A DNA stretch of 62,213 nt from a virus: positions 1-62,213 of IMG/VR virus record IMGVR_UViG_3300021225_000381. One strand, given 5' to 3'. Below, one piece after another: positions 1 through 8,541 of the stretch. Every line of letters begins with the position of its first letter. Positions within the stretch are counted from its first letter, which is position 1. A program made the translations under genes and the position numbers. The notes beneath the pieces are model-generated. The model saw only the letters and a list, made by a program, of their open reading frames with translations, did not search any database and was not told the DNA's origin.

Positions 1-228
1 AGAAAATACCGCTAAATGCGTTTTCGCGCTCCCCGCTGGTCCATTCACAAACACCATATTATTTCTCGGACTTTGAGACATATAATAAAATGTCTGTTGA
101 TTATCAGTCATTGGGTAATTGTTTTTCAAATACAAATTTGCTAAATCAAATCCCTTTTTGATGTGTTCAGTAAATTCTTCTGTCACATCCCGTTCTTTCC
201 TCTTGCGAGGTGTCTTTTTAACTGACAT
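1..228 (-). CDS. phoH: PhoH-like ATPase, N-terminal part (runs off the window)
   Basis: The 5' end of a minus-strand gene; 76 codons are visible before the window edge. After a basic, charged start, residues about 58-72 read NNMVFVNGPAGSAKTHLAV, a Walker A loop in the form typical of PhoH-family P-loop ATPases (GPAG.GKT.LA). PhoH-like genes are common in T4-like phages; their role is thought to be in RNA or phosphate-stress metabolism but is unsettled. The start ATG is at 228, preceded by a TAAATA box, and it is divergent from the sugar operon. The family call is fairly sure; completeness cannot be judged. Confidence 0.8.
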   Translation of the reverse strand, partial: MSVKKTPRKRKERDVTEEFTEHIKKGFDLANLYLKNNYPMTDNQQTFYYMSQSPRNNMVFVNGPAGSAKTHLAVFS

Positions 229-237
229 ATGTATTAT

Positions 238-243
238 TATTTA
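238..243 (-). promoter_or_regulatory. late-type TAAATA box for phoH
   Basis: TAAATA on the minus strand, 9 nt before the PhoH start codon, in the context GTTAAATAATAA that recurs before many genes of this phage. Promoter function is inferred. Confidence 0.5.
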
Positions 244-255
244 ACAGAAAGACAC

Positions 256-283
256 TTGATTTTTATCAATCTCTTGGTAAATT
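256..283 (+). promoter_or_regulatory. sigma70-like promoter of the sugar operon
   Basis: TTGATT, a 16-nt spacer and TAAATT, followed by only 7 nt before the ATG at 291. The same spacing recurs at 55277-55304 and 57872-57899. It would start transcription at about the start codon of the first gene of the island. Confidence 0.6.
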
Positions 284-290
284 TATTGAT

Positions 291-1028
291 ATGAAAATCG
301 CATTTGCTGGAGCGCATAATACTGGAAAATCGACATTGATTAAGTCATTTTTACAAAAATGGCCGATGTATAAAACCCCACTTAAAACATATAGAGATAT
401 TATCAAGGAGAATGATCTAAAGCATTCGTCAAATACCACAGCGGAGACACAATTACTTATTTTAGATTGGATGACACAATCTTTGGAGATAAATAAAAAT
501 GAAAAATATGTGGTGTATGATCGTTGCCCTTTAGACAACTTGGTATACACTCTCCATGCCACTGAAAGAGATTTGGTATCGGAAGATGTTCTTGGTATTA
601 CTGTTGATGTAGTTCGTCGTTCTTTGAAGAATCTTGATATTATTTTCTGGATTAAATACGACCCCTCTATTAAAGTAGTTGCTGATGGATTGAGAGACAC
701 AAATCTAGAATATGTTAAAGAAATTGATGATATCTTCACAGGACTTTACGAACAGTATTCTGATCACTTAGAGGATACACCTTTCTTTATTTCAGAGGAC
801 TGCCCTGCAATCATTCCCATTGAAAATATCCCAAATCTTGATGATAGAATTGCTTGGGTTGGTGAATTTATCAATACAAAAGGTGATTTAATTGAAACGG
901 AAAGCAGTGTTCTCGATCCTAAAAATTTAGAGATGATGGAACAAATGTTGAAAGAACAAGGTCAGTGGAAAGAAAAAGATAACGAATTTAAGAATTTGAC
1001 TAAACAAATTAAGAATTTTAAAGTATGA
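291..1028 (+). CDS. P-loop nucleoside/nucleotide kinase-like ATPase
   Basis: A 245-residue protein opening with a Walker A loop, GAHNTGKST (residues 7-15), and a later VVYDRCPLDN segment (about 82-91) that resembles the DR..D lid/substrate region of thymidylate-kinase-like and AAA_28 proteins. Such proteins phosphorylate small nucleosides or cofactors; the substrate here is unknown. The C-terminal 50 residues are charged and helical. It is first in the glycosyltransferase operon and overlaps the next gene by 4 nt (ATGA), so it may support sugar-nucleotide supply, but that is inference. Confidence 0.65.
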   Translation: MKIAFAGAHNTGKSTLIKSFLQKWPMYKTPLKTYRDIIKENDLKHSSNTTAETQLLILDWMTQSLEINKNEKYVVYDRCPLDNLVYTLHATERDLVSEDVLGITVDVVRRSLKNLDIIFWIKYDPSIKVVADGLRDTNLEYVKEIDDIFTGLYEQYSDHLEDTPFFISEDCPAIIPIENIPNLDDRIAWVGEFINTKGDLIETESSVLDPKNLEMMEQMLKEQGQWKEKDNEFKNLTKQIKNFKV

Positions 1029-1873
1029 GGATTGATAAAATAGGAGTTGGTATCATCACATGCGGAAGACCCGACATGTATAAAAAATTAGAAGAATCGC
1101 TTCGGCAATGTGATGCTCACATTGATGTCTTGTATGTTTTCGAGGACACAAAAAATGAACGATCTTACGGTGACGGTGGATATGTCGAAGGATCTTTTGT
1201 TTGGCGAAACAAACAAACACGTATAGAAACACTCCAAAAAAATATAGGAGTGGGTGCTTCTAAAAATAGAGCATTATCATTTTTAATTGACGTTGGGTGT
1301 GAGCATATCTTCTTGATTGAAGATGATATGTTTATCAAAAAACCTGATGTATTTCGAGCATATATTAACGCCTCTAAGAAAAGTGGTATCCAACACTTCA
1401 ATTTTTCACAACATGGATTTGCTAATAAAGTGAGAGATGATATGGGTAATATCACCCCTAATCCAAAAATAACCGTGAAGTATGATGATATTGGAATATC
1501 GTTTTACCAACACTGCGTTGGTTCATTTTCATATTATTCTAGGAAATGTTTAAGTGATGTCGGTCTGATGGATGATAGATATTATAATGCTTGTGAACAC
1601 GTTGACCACACATATGAGATTATTAAAAAAGGATATCATCCTCCTTTTTGGTGGTTTGCTGATATTGAAAATTCTTGGGAATATATTGGTGATGATGGGT
1701 GGTCAATGGAAACATCTTCCATTTGTTCCAGTCCATCGTTTGTGAAAAATGTCGAAAATGCTGATAAAGTGTTTTTCGAAAAACACGGACATTTGCCAGC
1801 ACAGACACCTTTAGCTGAAATGGATGAATTCGGAAAATCTTTAAAAGAAATTAAGAAAAAATGGATGATTTGA
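1025..1873 (+). CDS. GT-A fold glycosyltransferase (GT2-like)
   Basis: 282 residues. The N-terminus (IGVGIITCGRPDMYKKLEES) is a typical GT-A nucleotide-binding start, NIGVGASKNRAL precedes the acidic core, and IFLIEDDMFI supplies the metal-binding DXD-type motif near residue 100. It probably moves a sugar from a nucleotide donor to an unknown acceptor in the host cytoplasm. It overlaps both neighbours, as expected in a translationally coupled operon. Donor and acceptor cannot be read from sequence. Confidence 0.75.
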   Translation: MRIDKIGVGIITCGRPDMYKKLEESLRQCDAHIDVLYVFEDTKNERSYGDGGYVEGSFVWRNKQTRIETLQKNIGVGASKNRALSFLIDVGCEHIFLIEDDMFIKKPDVFRAYINASKKSGIQHFNFSQHGFANKVRDDMGNITPNPKITVKYDDIGISFYQHCVGSFSYYSRKCLSDVGLMDDRYYNACEHVDHTYEIIKKGYHPPFWWFADIENSWEYIGDDGWSMETSSICSSPSFVKNVENADKVFFEKHGHLPAQTPLAEMDEFGKSLKEIKKKWMI

Positions 1874-2550
1874 CGATTGTAACGTGTAATTGCGATACTC
1901 CAGACCTTATCGCGAATCTTAAAAAATCTATAGAAAAAAATTGCACAGTATTGCCTAAAATAATGGTGATAGATACTGGAAAATCATCTATGATGGGAGT
2001 TCAAAATATTAAAATGTTGAACACCTCACATGGAAATGCTGTCAATGCTGCTTTCGATCTTGTGGAAACTAGATACATGTTACTCGTCGATTCCGATGTC
2101 TTGTTCTTACAAGATATAACAAAACCATATGAAACCTTTAAAGAAGATGGATTTGCTCTAATGGGAGAAGTTGTTGGTGATCGTGGCGGAAAATCATTAT
2201 ATCCGAGAGTGAATCCTTGGTTTTGCTTTATAGATTTAGAACAGTTGAAAACGAATAATATTAGATTCTACGATCATTATAGAACTAAAGAAATAAAATC
2301 TGAAAGAATTTATGATATCGGATCTACAATGTTTGAAGATGTTATCAAAGCAGAATTAACAGTTGCAAACGCTAAAATGGAAAATAAATACTTCAAACAT
2401 TACGAAGGCATGTCTTGGAGAGTTCAGAAATATAACCCCAGCAATGGAGATACCGATATTGATATCGGAGGAACTCATGATAATATCCATCTTTTTAATT
2501 TGGGGTTACAAGTCATTGAACAATATAATAAAGATGTTGCTAATTTATGA
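1861..2550 (+). CDS. GT-A fold glycosyltransferase (GT2-like)
   Basis: 229 residues beginning LTIVTCNCDTPDLI, with the DXD-type motif in YMLLVDSDVLF at about residue 80, the classic place for a GT-A enzyme. The HGNAVNAAFD segment just before is the usual GN..ARN-like donor loop. It overlaps the previous gene by 13 nt and the next by 4 nt. Specificity is unknown. Confidence 0.7.
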   Translation: MDDLTIVTCNCDTPDLIANLKKSIEKNCTVLPKIMVIDTGKSSMMGVQNIKMLNTSHGNAVNAAFDLVETRYMLLVDSDVLFLQDITKPYETFKEDGFALMGEVVGDRGGKSLYPRVNPWFCFIDLEQLKTNNIRFYDHYRTKEIKSERIYDIGSTMFEDVIKAELTVANAKMENKYFKHYEGMSWRVQKYNPSNGDTDIDIGGTHDNIHLFNLGLQVIEQYNKDVANL

Positions 2551-3164
2551 AAAAATTGAACGAATATTTCGATAAAATTTATTGTATAAATCTGGATAGA
2601 CGACCAGATAGATGGGAAAAATGTTCCAATCTCTTTGAAAGAGATGGTATAATTGTCGATAGATTTTCTGCTATTGATAAAAATAATATCAAAAATGAAT
2701 CTAAAATAGCTAATGGACCTCTAGCTTGCTTATCTAGTCATTGGAATATTTTAAATAAAGCTCTTAAAGAAGGGTATGAGAAAATATTAGTATTTGAAGA
2801 TGACGTATCATTCGATGAGGGCTTGAATTCTTTTTTTGAGAATAACTTGATAGATGTTCCTGATGATTGGAAATTTTTATACTTGGGTGGTAATCATTTG
2901 AATGGTTTAACACATGTTAAAAATAATGTATTTAGAATGGTGTCATCTTTAACAACACATGCATATGCCATCAAATGTGATATTATACCTAAAATACTAC
3001 ACCTGATTGCTGAAGCAAATGCACCCGTAGATGTTTACTACGCAGCTTTCCATAGAGCATTTCCATCTTATGTTTTGAAAAACGGTGAAAAGTCTGTAGT
3101 GTGGCAGGGTGATGATTATAGTGATGTGGATGAATGTAAATGTGATTACACATGGTTGAAGTGA
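2547..3164 (+). CDS. GT25-family glycosyltransferase (LPS-type)
   Basis: 205 residues. KIYCINLDRRPDRWEKC near residues 11-27 is the hallmark N-terminus of the GT25 (LpsA/LOS) family, and ACLSSHWNIL followed by ILVFEDDVSF (about 82-91) gives the GT25 SH and EDD motifs. Known members add galactose or other sugars to lipooligosaccharide, or glycosylate collagen lysines. It starts on the ATGA of the previous gene. This is one of the more secure family calls in the island. Confidence 0.8.
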   Translation: MKKLNEYFDKIYCINLDRRPDRWEKCSNLFERDGIIVDRFSAIDKNNIKNESKIANGPLACLSSHWNILNKALKEGYEKILVFEDDVSFDEGLNSFFENNLIDVPDDWKFLYLGGNHLNGLTHVKNNVFRMVSSLTTHAYAIKCDIIPKILHLIAEANAPVDVYYAAFHRAFPSYVLKNGEKSVVWQGDDYSDVDECKCDYTWLK

Positions 3165-3165
3165 T

Positions 3166-3867
3166 ATGATAGATAAACCACTATTATCATTATGTGTTCC
3201 TTGCTACGAAATGAGTGGTGTTGGGGTGAAGTATTTGAGTGAATCTTTATCAATTATAAGAGCGCAGGAATGTGATCTATCGAATGTCGAAATTATCGTT
3301 TCTGACCATTCTCTTGATAATGAAATTGAAAAGTGTTGTGATAATTTTAAAGATTTAAATATCAAATATTTTAAAAATTCTCATGGGCGTGGATCGATGT
3401 CGGCAAATTTAAATAACTGTATTAAAAATAGCTCTGGTAAATACATCAAACCATTGTTCCAAGATGATTTTTTTTATAATTCAAAATCATTAAAACATGT
3501 TCTGAATAACTTAGAAGATACTTGGTATGCTCATGAATACACACATTTGAACGGTGATACCAATGCATATTATAATCAGAGAACTCCATATAGTAACGAT
3601 AATTTCATTAATGGTATTAATACATTAGGACCACCGAGTGTAATATATTTTATCAACGATGATAATTTCTTCGATGAGAAACTTTCATATATGATGGACA
3701 CAGAATTCTATCATAGAATGATTATGAAATATGGACAACCGACTATTTTACAGAGTAATATTCCGTTGGGAGTGGTGAGAACTTGGTCTGGACAAACAAC
3801 CCAAGCAACCACCAGCCACATGATTGACAATGAACATTTTTATATTAAATCCAAATACGAAAAATAA
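3166..3867 (+). CDS. GT2-family glycosyltransferase
   Basis: 233 residues with the GT2 opening LLSLCVPCYE, a GSMSANLNNCI donor loop and the metal motif in KPLFQDDFFY at about residue 100. PPSVIYFINDDNFFDEKLSYMMD is the usual acceptor-side region after the core. It starts 1 nt after the previous stop. The substrate is unknown. Confidence 0.75.
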   Translation: MIDKPLLSLCVPCYEMSGVGVKYLSESLSIIRAQECDLSNVEIIVSDHSLDNEIEKCCDNFKDLNIKYFKNSHGRGSMSANLNNCIKNSSGKYIKPLFQDDFFYNSKSLKHVLNNLEDTWYAHEYTHLNGDTNAYYNQRTPYSNDNFINGINTLGPPSVIYFINDDNFFDEKLSYMMDTEFYHRMIMKYGQPTILQSNIPLGVVRTWSGQTTQATTSHMIDNEHFYIKSKYEK

Positions 3868-4779
3868 ATGATCACAACAAATTTGACGGGGAATTTAGGG
3901 AATCATATGTGGCAATATGCTGTGTGTAGAATTATAGCTGAATATAAAGGTTACGAGTGGGGGATTACGTCTTCCCCTACTCATGATTATTTCAACGGGG
4001 ATAACCAGATGAAATTTATGAATGTTGATTTTGGTAAACCAGTTGAAGGTATAACCAAAGAGTTTCATGAAAGGTGGATAAGTATCTATCACGTTGATCA
4101 AGTTAATGTTACCGTCTTGGATAAACGTCTTTACCATATTGAAGATAATACCATAATGTTGGGTGATAATGGTGCATTTGGTGGATTATTTCAATCAGAG
4201 GATTATATTATAGATAGGAGATCTGACGTATTAGAATGGTTTTCTATTAATGATGACTATAAGAAAAAATATGATGATCAATTATCAGAGATGGGTATTT
4301 CCTTAAATGACGATTTATGTGTGATTAATTTTAGAGGTGGTGAATATACAGGATTATATAATGTTTTATTGAGGAAAGAATATTGGAGGGATTCAATAAA
4401 TCATATGTTGAAAAACAATTCAAATATGAAATTCTTGGTTATTACTGATGATGTGAATCTTAGTAAAACATTCATGCCGTTTGATATTCCAACTATTCAT
4501 GTTGATGTTGGATTTGATTTTTATGTAGTGAATCAAGCTAAGTGGCTGATCATATCCAATTCGTCTTTTGGATGGTGGGCAGCTTGGTTGAATACAAAAT
4601 GTAAAGAAATCATAGCTCCAAAATATTGGGCTAGACACAATGTGAGCAATGGATATTGGGCGACAGGGGATGTATATTCTAGATTTTTCAAATATATTGA
4701 TCGTGATGGGAATATGTTCAATTACGATGAGTGTAAAGAAGAAGCGCAACAATTTTACAAACAACACAATATATTATGA
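3868..4779 (+). CDS. GT11-like fucosyltransferase (alpha-1,2 type)
   Basis: 303 residues. GNLGNHMWQYA at the N-terminus corresponds to the GxGNQxFQYA motif of GT11, INFRGGEY (about 152-159) to the donor-binding HxRRGDY motif in weakened form, and ISNSSFGWWAAWL to the C-terminal SNSTFSWWAAxL motif. GT11 enzymes transfer L-fucose from GDP-fucose. It is more diverged than the two GT11 genes at 9.1 and 10.7 kb, and the missing HxRR arginine makes its donor less certain. Confidence 0.75.
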   Translation: MITTNLTGNLGNHMWQYAVCRIIAEYKGYEWGITSSPTHDYFNGDNQMKFMNVDFGKPVEGITKEFHERWISIYHVDQVNVTVLDKRLYHIEDNTIMLGDNGAFGGLFQSEDYIIDRRSDVLEWFSINDDYKKKYDDQLSEMGISLNDDLCVINFRGGEYTGLYNVLLRKEYWRDSINHMLKNNSNMKFLVITDDVNLSKTFMPFDIPTIHVDVGFDFYVVNQAKWLIISNSSFGWWAAWLNTKCKEIIAPKYWARHNVSNGYWATGDVYSRFFKYIDRDGNMFNYDECKEEAQQFYKQHNIL

Positions 4780-5642
4780 GAAAAATTTACGACTGTTTTA
4801 TATTTTTTAATGAATTAGATTTATTAGAACTCCGCTTCAATATACTAGATGAATATGTCGATTATTTCGTGTTGTGTGAAGCGGATGTTACCCATAGTGG
4901 TCTTCCGAAATCTTATATTTTCGAAGATAATAAAGAGAGATTTTCCAAATTTCTCCATAAAATAATTCATATTAAAATTAACGATATTCCAACAGATTTC
5001 ACGAATCTACCAACCATAGATACTCCCAAATCATTCGATGAGGAATGTCTGAAAGATATATACAAATTTATAAATGACACGAAATTATTTATCCCCGAAA
5101 TACATCCCCATTATGGGCGGGATTTCTTTCAAAAAGAATCTGTGAGAAGGGGATTAGTGGATTGTTCAGATGATGATATAATCATATTGTCTGATTGTGA
5201 TGAAATCCCAAACCCTGAAATTTTATCAAAAGTTGATAAGTTTATTGATATGGAGCCGTTCTTTACCCTCCAACAAACCACTTATTATTACTATATAAAT
5301 TTATTGAAAGAATACAATTGGAAAGGTTCTCGGATCAGTAGATTTAAAAATATTAAACACTATTCATTCAATGAACTACGAGCGCAAAAAAATTGTGAGT
5401 TATCAAATGGAGGGTGGCACTTTAGTTTTATGGGTGATCAAAATCACGTTAAAAATAAAATAAAGGCTTATTCCCACCAAGAACTCAACAATCAAGATAT
5501 TCTCGACAAAATTAATTTCAATATTGAGAATAATATCGATCCGTTTTCAAGAAGTAAACTTGAATTAGTTCCAGTAGATGAATCTTATCCAAAATATTTG
5601 TTGAATAATATTGAAAAATATCACCACATGATTAAACAATAA
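4776..5642 (+). CDS. GT17-family glycosyltransferase
   Basis: 288 residues matching the GT17 pattern: YDCFIFFNELDLLELRFNI at the start, VDYFVLCEADVTHSG around 28-42, ESVRRGLVDCSDDDIIILSD with the DXD-like SDCDEIPNP near 145. GT17 includes the bisecting GlcNAc transferase MGAT3 and many bacterial and phage homologues of unknown acceptor. It is coupled to the upstream gene by an ATGA overlap. Confidence 0.8.
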   Translation: MRKIYDCFIFFNELDLLELRFNILDEYVDYFVLCEADVTHSGLPKSYIFEDNKERFSKFLHKIIHIKINDIPTDFTNLPTIDTPKSFDEECLKDIYKFINDTKLFIPEIHPHYGRDFFQKESVRRGLVDCSDDDIIILSDCDEIPNPEILSKVDKFIDMEPFFTLQQTTYYYYINLLKEYNWKGSRISRFKNIKHYSFNELRAQKNCELSNGGWHFSFMGDQNHVKNKIKAYSHQELNNQDILDKINFNIENNIDPFSRSKLELVPVDESYPKYLLNNIEKYHHMIKQ

Positions 5643-5645
5643 AAT

Positions 5646-6290
5646 ATGATCGATCTTCCAAATGTTACATTAATTGCGATGACATCTGTGAAAATTCCAC
5701 AGACTATAAAAGCTTTGCAGTATAGTATGCGTGGTATAAATTTTGGGGCTGTTAAAATTGTTTCTGACGTTACACCCGAAAATCTTCCTGATCAAATCAC
5801 TCACGAATTCACTGAAAAAATGTCAAATATAGACGAGTGGAATCATGATATAATTTATAAATTAGGGAAACACGTTGATACAGAATTTTTAATTTTGATT
5901 CATGATGATGGGTTTATAATTAATCCTGAAATGTGGAGAGATGAATTTTTAAAATACGATTACATTGGCGCACCATGGCCGCTTCCCAATGATAATTTTT
6001 CTTACAGAGATATAAATGGTGAATTAATACGAGTCGGCAATAGTGTTTCTTTAAGAAGTAAAAAATTGACAGATCTAGCTTCAGAATTAAAATTGGAATG
6101 GAAATCTTTCCATGGATTTAGTAATGAAGATGGGTTTATATGCGTCAATTATCGTCACGTATACAAAGAGCATGGGATGAAATTTGCGGATATTGATGTT
6201 GCTAAATATTTTTCACATGAAACCCAATTACCAGAAACCATAGGAATTAAACCATTTGCTTTCCATGGGAAAAAAGGATTATTTGATTAA
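5646..6290 (+). CDS. DUF5672-type glycosyltransferase-like protein
   Basis: 214 residues. EFLILIHDDGFIINP (about 80-94), YDYIGAPWP, VGNSVSLRSKKL and the C-terminal KPFAFHGKKG follow the order of motifs in the DUF5672 family, which occurs in glycan clusters and is presumed to be a glycosyltransferase. The HDDGF segment would be the metal site. It is the last gene before a 152-nt gap that splits the island. Confidence 0.7.
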   Translation: MIDLPNVTLIAMTSVKIPQTIKALQYSMRGINFGAVKIVSDVTPENLPDQITHEFTEKMSNIDEWNHDIIYKLGKHVDTEFLILIHDDGFIINPEMWRDEFLKYDYIGAPWPLPNDNFSYRDINGELIRVGNSVSLRSKKLTDLASELKLEWKSFHGFSNEDGFICVNYRHVYKEHGMKFADIDVAKYFSHETQLPETIGIKPFAFHGKKGLFD

Positions 6291-6305
6291 TATGGAATTT
6301 TGGAA

Positions 6306-6371
6306 TTTCCAAGAATCAAATAAAATTAAGACCCTTGACTTTTTACAAGAAGGTATTAGAATTCTTGGAAA
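6306..6371. repeat. inverted repeat, 11-bp arms
   Basis: TTTCCAAGAAT at 6306-6316 is the exact reverse complement of ATTCTTGGAAA at 6361-6371. The arms enclose the promoter-like sequence at 6335. It lies in the only sizeable gap of the glycosyltransferase island. Confidence 0.6.
6335..6362 (+). promoter_or_regulatory. sigma70-like promoter in the island gap
   Basis: TTGACT, 16 nt, TAGAAT, then 9 nt to an ATG that opens only a 7-codon frame (MWKTLIM). The geometry matches the other TTGACA-16-TAAnnT promoters of the window. It could drive the second half of the island or be the remnant promoter of a lost gene. Confidence 0.4.
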
Positions 6372-6397
6372 ATGTGGAAGACGCTCATTATGTAATC

Positions 6398-6414
6398 GAG
6401 AGATTCGAACCCCT
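6398..6414 (-). other. tRNA T-arm remnant
   Basis: Minus-strand GGGGTTCGAATCTC resembles a tRNA T-arm with a canonical TTCGAAT loop, but the stem has G-T pairs and no matching acceptor, anticodon or D-arm is present. Probably a relic of a tRNA gene. Confidence 0.35.
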
Positions 6415-6442
6415 ATATTTTTAATTCAACCATAAAATAATT

Positions 6443-7729
6443 ATGATCTTAAAAGAAGATATCAAAACACTGGTAGGCAATCATGTATCGCCTTATATCT
6501 ACAATGCTAAAGAATTTAAAGCTGGTAAAACACCGATTTATTATTCTGGTCCATACTGGGATAATCGAGAGACTGAAGCAGCATTAGATTCATTTTTAAA
6601 TGGTAAGTGGATCACTGCTGGAGAAAAGGTTCATAAATTTGAAAGTCAATTTTCTAAAAGGTTTAATACCAAATATGGACATATGGTGAACTCTGGAAGT
6701 TCCGCGAATCTTGTTTTAATTTCAGCATTAAAACGAAGATTTAATTGGCAAGACGGAGATGAAGTGATTGTATCTCCTGTTGGGTTCGCTACTACCGTTT
6801 CTGTTATCTATCAAAATAAATTAACTCCTGTATTTGTTGATATTGAATGGGATACTTTAAACTTCGATTTAGAACAAATCGAATCCAAAATAACAAATAA
6901 AACAAAAGCTATTTTTGTCTCTCCAGTATTGGGAAATCCTCCTGATATGGATAGATTGATTGCTATCAGTGAAAAACATGGAATTCTTTTGGTAGGTGAT
7001 AATTGCGATAGTTTGGGGAGTAAGTGGGATGGAAAATATCTCAATGAATACTACGTAGCGTATTCTAATTCTTTTTATCCTGCTCACCATATCTCAACTG
7101 GAGAGGGTGGTATGGTATGTTCAAACGATATCGAACTTAAAAAATTGTTTGTTAGTTTGAGTTGGTGGGGTAGAGATTGTTACTGTGTGGGGGCTGCAAA
7201 TTTGCTTCCTTGTGGAACATGTGGTAATAGATTTGATAATTGGTTGGAGAATTTTGACGGTGTTATAGATCATAAATATGTTTTTTCTGAAATGGGGTAT
7301 AATTTAAAACCTTTAGATTTACAAGGTGCTATCGGTTTGGTTCAGCTTGAAAAATTGGATGAAATGGAATCCAATAGAAGAAATTCTAATCGTAAAATAT
7401 CAGAAATTTTCAATAAACATATCTCTAATATTAGAAGCCCGAAAGTTTTAGAAAAAGCAGATCCTTGTTGGTTCGGCACACCATTTATCTGTGAAGATAT
7501 TGGCGTTAAGCATAGAATCGTTAAGCATTTAGAAGATAATAAAATTCAAACGAGAAATTATTTTGCTGGAAATATTCTCTTACATCCTGGGTATAAAAAC
7601 TTGGATGACTATAAAAAATATCCCGAAGCTAACAAAGTGTTGAATTCTGTATTTTTTGTTGGGGCTGCACCGCATTACACGCAGCCAGTATTTGATTATA
7701 TTGAAGACGTAATTTCAAAATTCCAATGA
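6443..7729 (+). CDS. rfbH: RfbH/E1-type CDP-4-keto-6-deoxyglucose 3-dehydrase
   Basis: 428 residues of the DegT/DnrJ/EryC1 aminotransferase fold, but of the dehydrase branch. The segment NSFYPAHHISTGEGG has histidine where aminotransferases keep the PLP lysine, and RDCYC..(8)..CGTCGNRF carries the cysteines that bind the [2Fe-2S] cluster in E1. DHKYVFSEMGYNLKPLDLQGA follows as in RfbH. E1 with an E3 reductase removes the C-3 hydroxyl of CDP-4-keto-6-deoxyglucose on the way to 3,6-dideoxyhexoses (abequose, paratose, tyvelose). No RfbF, RfbG or E3 gene is seen here, so the host would have to supply those steps. Overlaps the next gene by 4 nt. Confidence 0.85.
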   Translation: MILKEDIKTLVGNHVSPYIYNAKEFKAGKTPIYYSGPYWDNRETEAALDSFLNGKWITAGEKVHKFESQFSKRFNTKYGHMVNSGSSANLVLISALKRRFNWQDGDEVIVSPVGFATTVSVIYQNKLTPVFVDIEWDTLNFDLEQIESKITNKTKAIFVSPVLGNPPDMDRLIAISEKHGILLVGDNCDSLGSKWDGKYLNEYYVAYSNSFYPAHHISTGEGGMVCSNDIELKKLFVSLSWWGRDCYCVGAANLLPCGTCGNRFDNWLENFDGVIDHKYVFSEMGYNLKPLDLQGAIGLVQLEKLDEMESNRRNSNRKISEIFNKHISNIRSPKVLEKADPCWFGTPFICEDIGVKHRIVKHLEDNKIQTRNYFAGNILLHPGYKNLDDYKKYPEANKVLNSVFFVGAAPHYTQPVFDYIEDVISKFQ

Positions 7730-8541
7730 TATCTGTATTTGGTGGTAGTGGTTTTATAGGACAGGCTTTTTGTGATAAAAAGAAGTCCGATGTCGTAATC
7801 ATAGATAGAAACTCTTTCACTCCTCTTAGTGATAAAGTTTTATACTTGATAAGCACCGTTGATAATTACAACGTTTTAACAGATTCTAAGTTAGATATAA
7901 ATACAAATCTCATTCATCTTATGAACGTATTGGATGAATGTAGAAAAATAAAAGGTATGGAATTTACCTTTATAAGTTCTTGGTTTGTATATGGGGACAC
8001 CACCCTTCCAGCTAGAGAGGATTCGATTTGCAATCCAAGAGGATTTTATTCGATAACTAAATATGCGGCTGAATTGTTAATCCATTCTTACTGTAAAACA
8101 TTCAATATTAATTATAAAATAATAAGATTAGGTAATGTGGTTGGAAATACTGATTCTAAAATTTCAAAAAAGAAAAACGCTCTTCAATATTTGATAAATG
8201 AGATGAAGGAAAACAACCCGATTAATCTCTATAACAATGGTTATTTTTATAGAGATTATATCCATATAGATGATGTTGTTTCTGGTATTGAATTTTTAAT
8301 GTCTGAAGGAAAAAGTGGTGAAACATATAATTTATCGAGTGGGAAACCAATCTTATTCAGAGATATTATAGATTATGCACATCGAGCAATAAATTCTTCT
8401 AGCGAAATAGGAAGTATGGAAGCATCAGATTTCCATAAAATTGTACAAGTTGAGTCGATGTATTTAGATACATCGAAAATAAATGATATGGGATTCCATA
8501 CGGAGAATAATATATATGAAATTATAAATAAATTACTATGA
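7726..8541 (+). CDS. extended SDR NAD(P)-sugar epimerase/reductase
   Basis: 271 residues. GGSGFIG (6-12) is the Rossmann dinucleotide loop, FISSWFVYG the serine region, and YSITKYAAE the catalytic YxxxK. RDYIHIDDVVSGI and YNLSSGKPI are typical of extended SDR sugar-nucleotide enzymes. Directly coupled to the RfbH-like gene, it is a good candidate for the 4-ketoreductase or epimerase that finishes a 3,6-dideoxyhexose (RfbJ/RfbS/RfbE-like role); that assignment rests on context. The loop Asp/Glu after beta-2 cannot be used safely to choose NAD or NADP. Confidence 0.8.
   Translation: MISVFGGSGFIGQAFCDKKKSDVVIIDRNSFTPLSDKVLYLISTVDNYNVLTDSKLDINTNLIHLMNVLDECRKIKGMEFTFISSWFVYGDTTLPAREDSICNPRGFYSITKYAAELLIHSYCKTFNINYKIIRLGNVVGNTDSKISKKKNALQYLINEMKENNPINLYNNGYFYRDYIHIDDVVSGIEFLMSEGKSGETYNLSSGKPILFRDIIDYAHRAINSSSEIGSMEASDFHKIVQVESMYLDTSKINDMGFHTENNIYEIINKLL

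Noticed and set aside
266-739. 157-codon minus-strand frame antisense to the first kinase gene
   Set aside because: It mirrors the codon pattern of a clear P-loop gene and would need a start without any promoter box.
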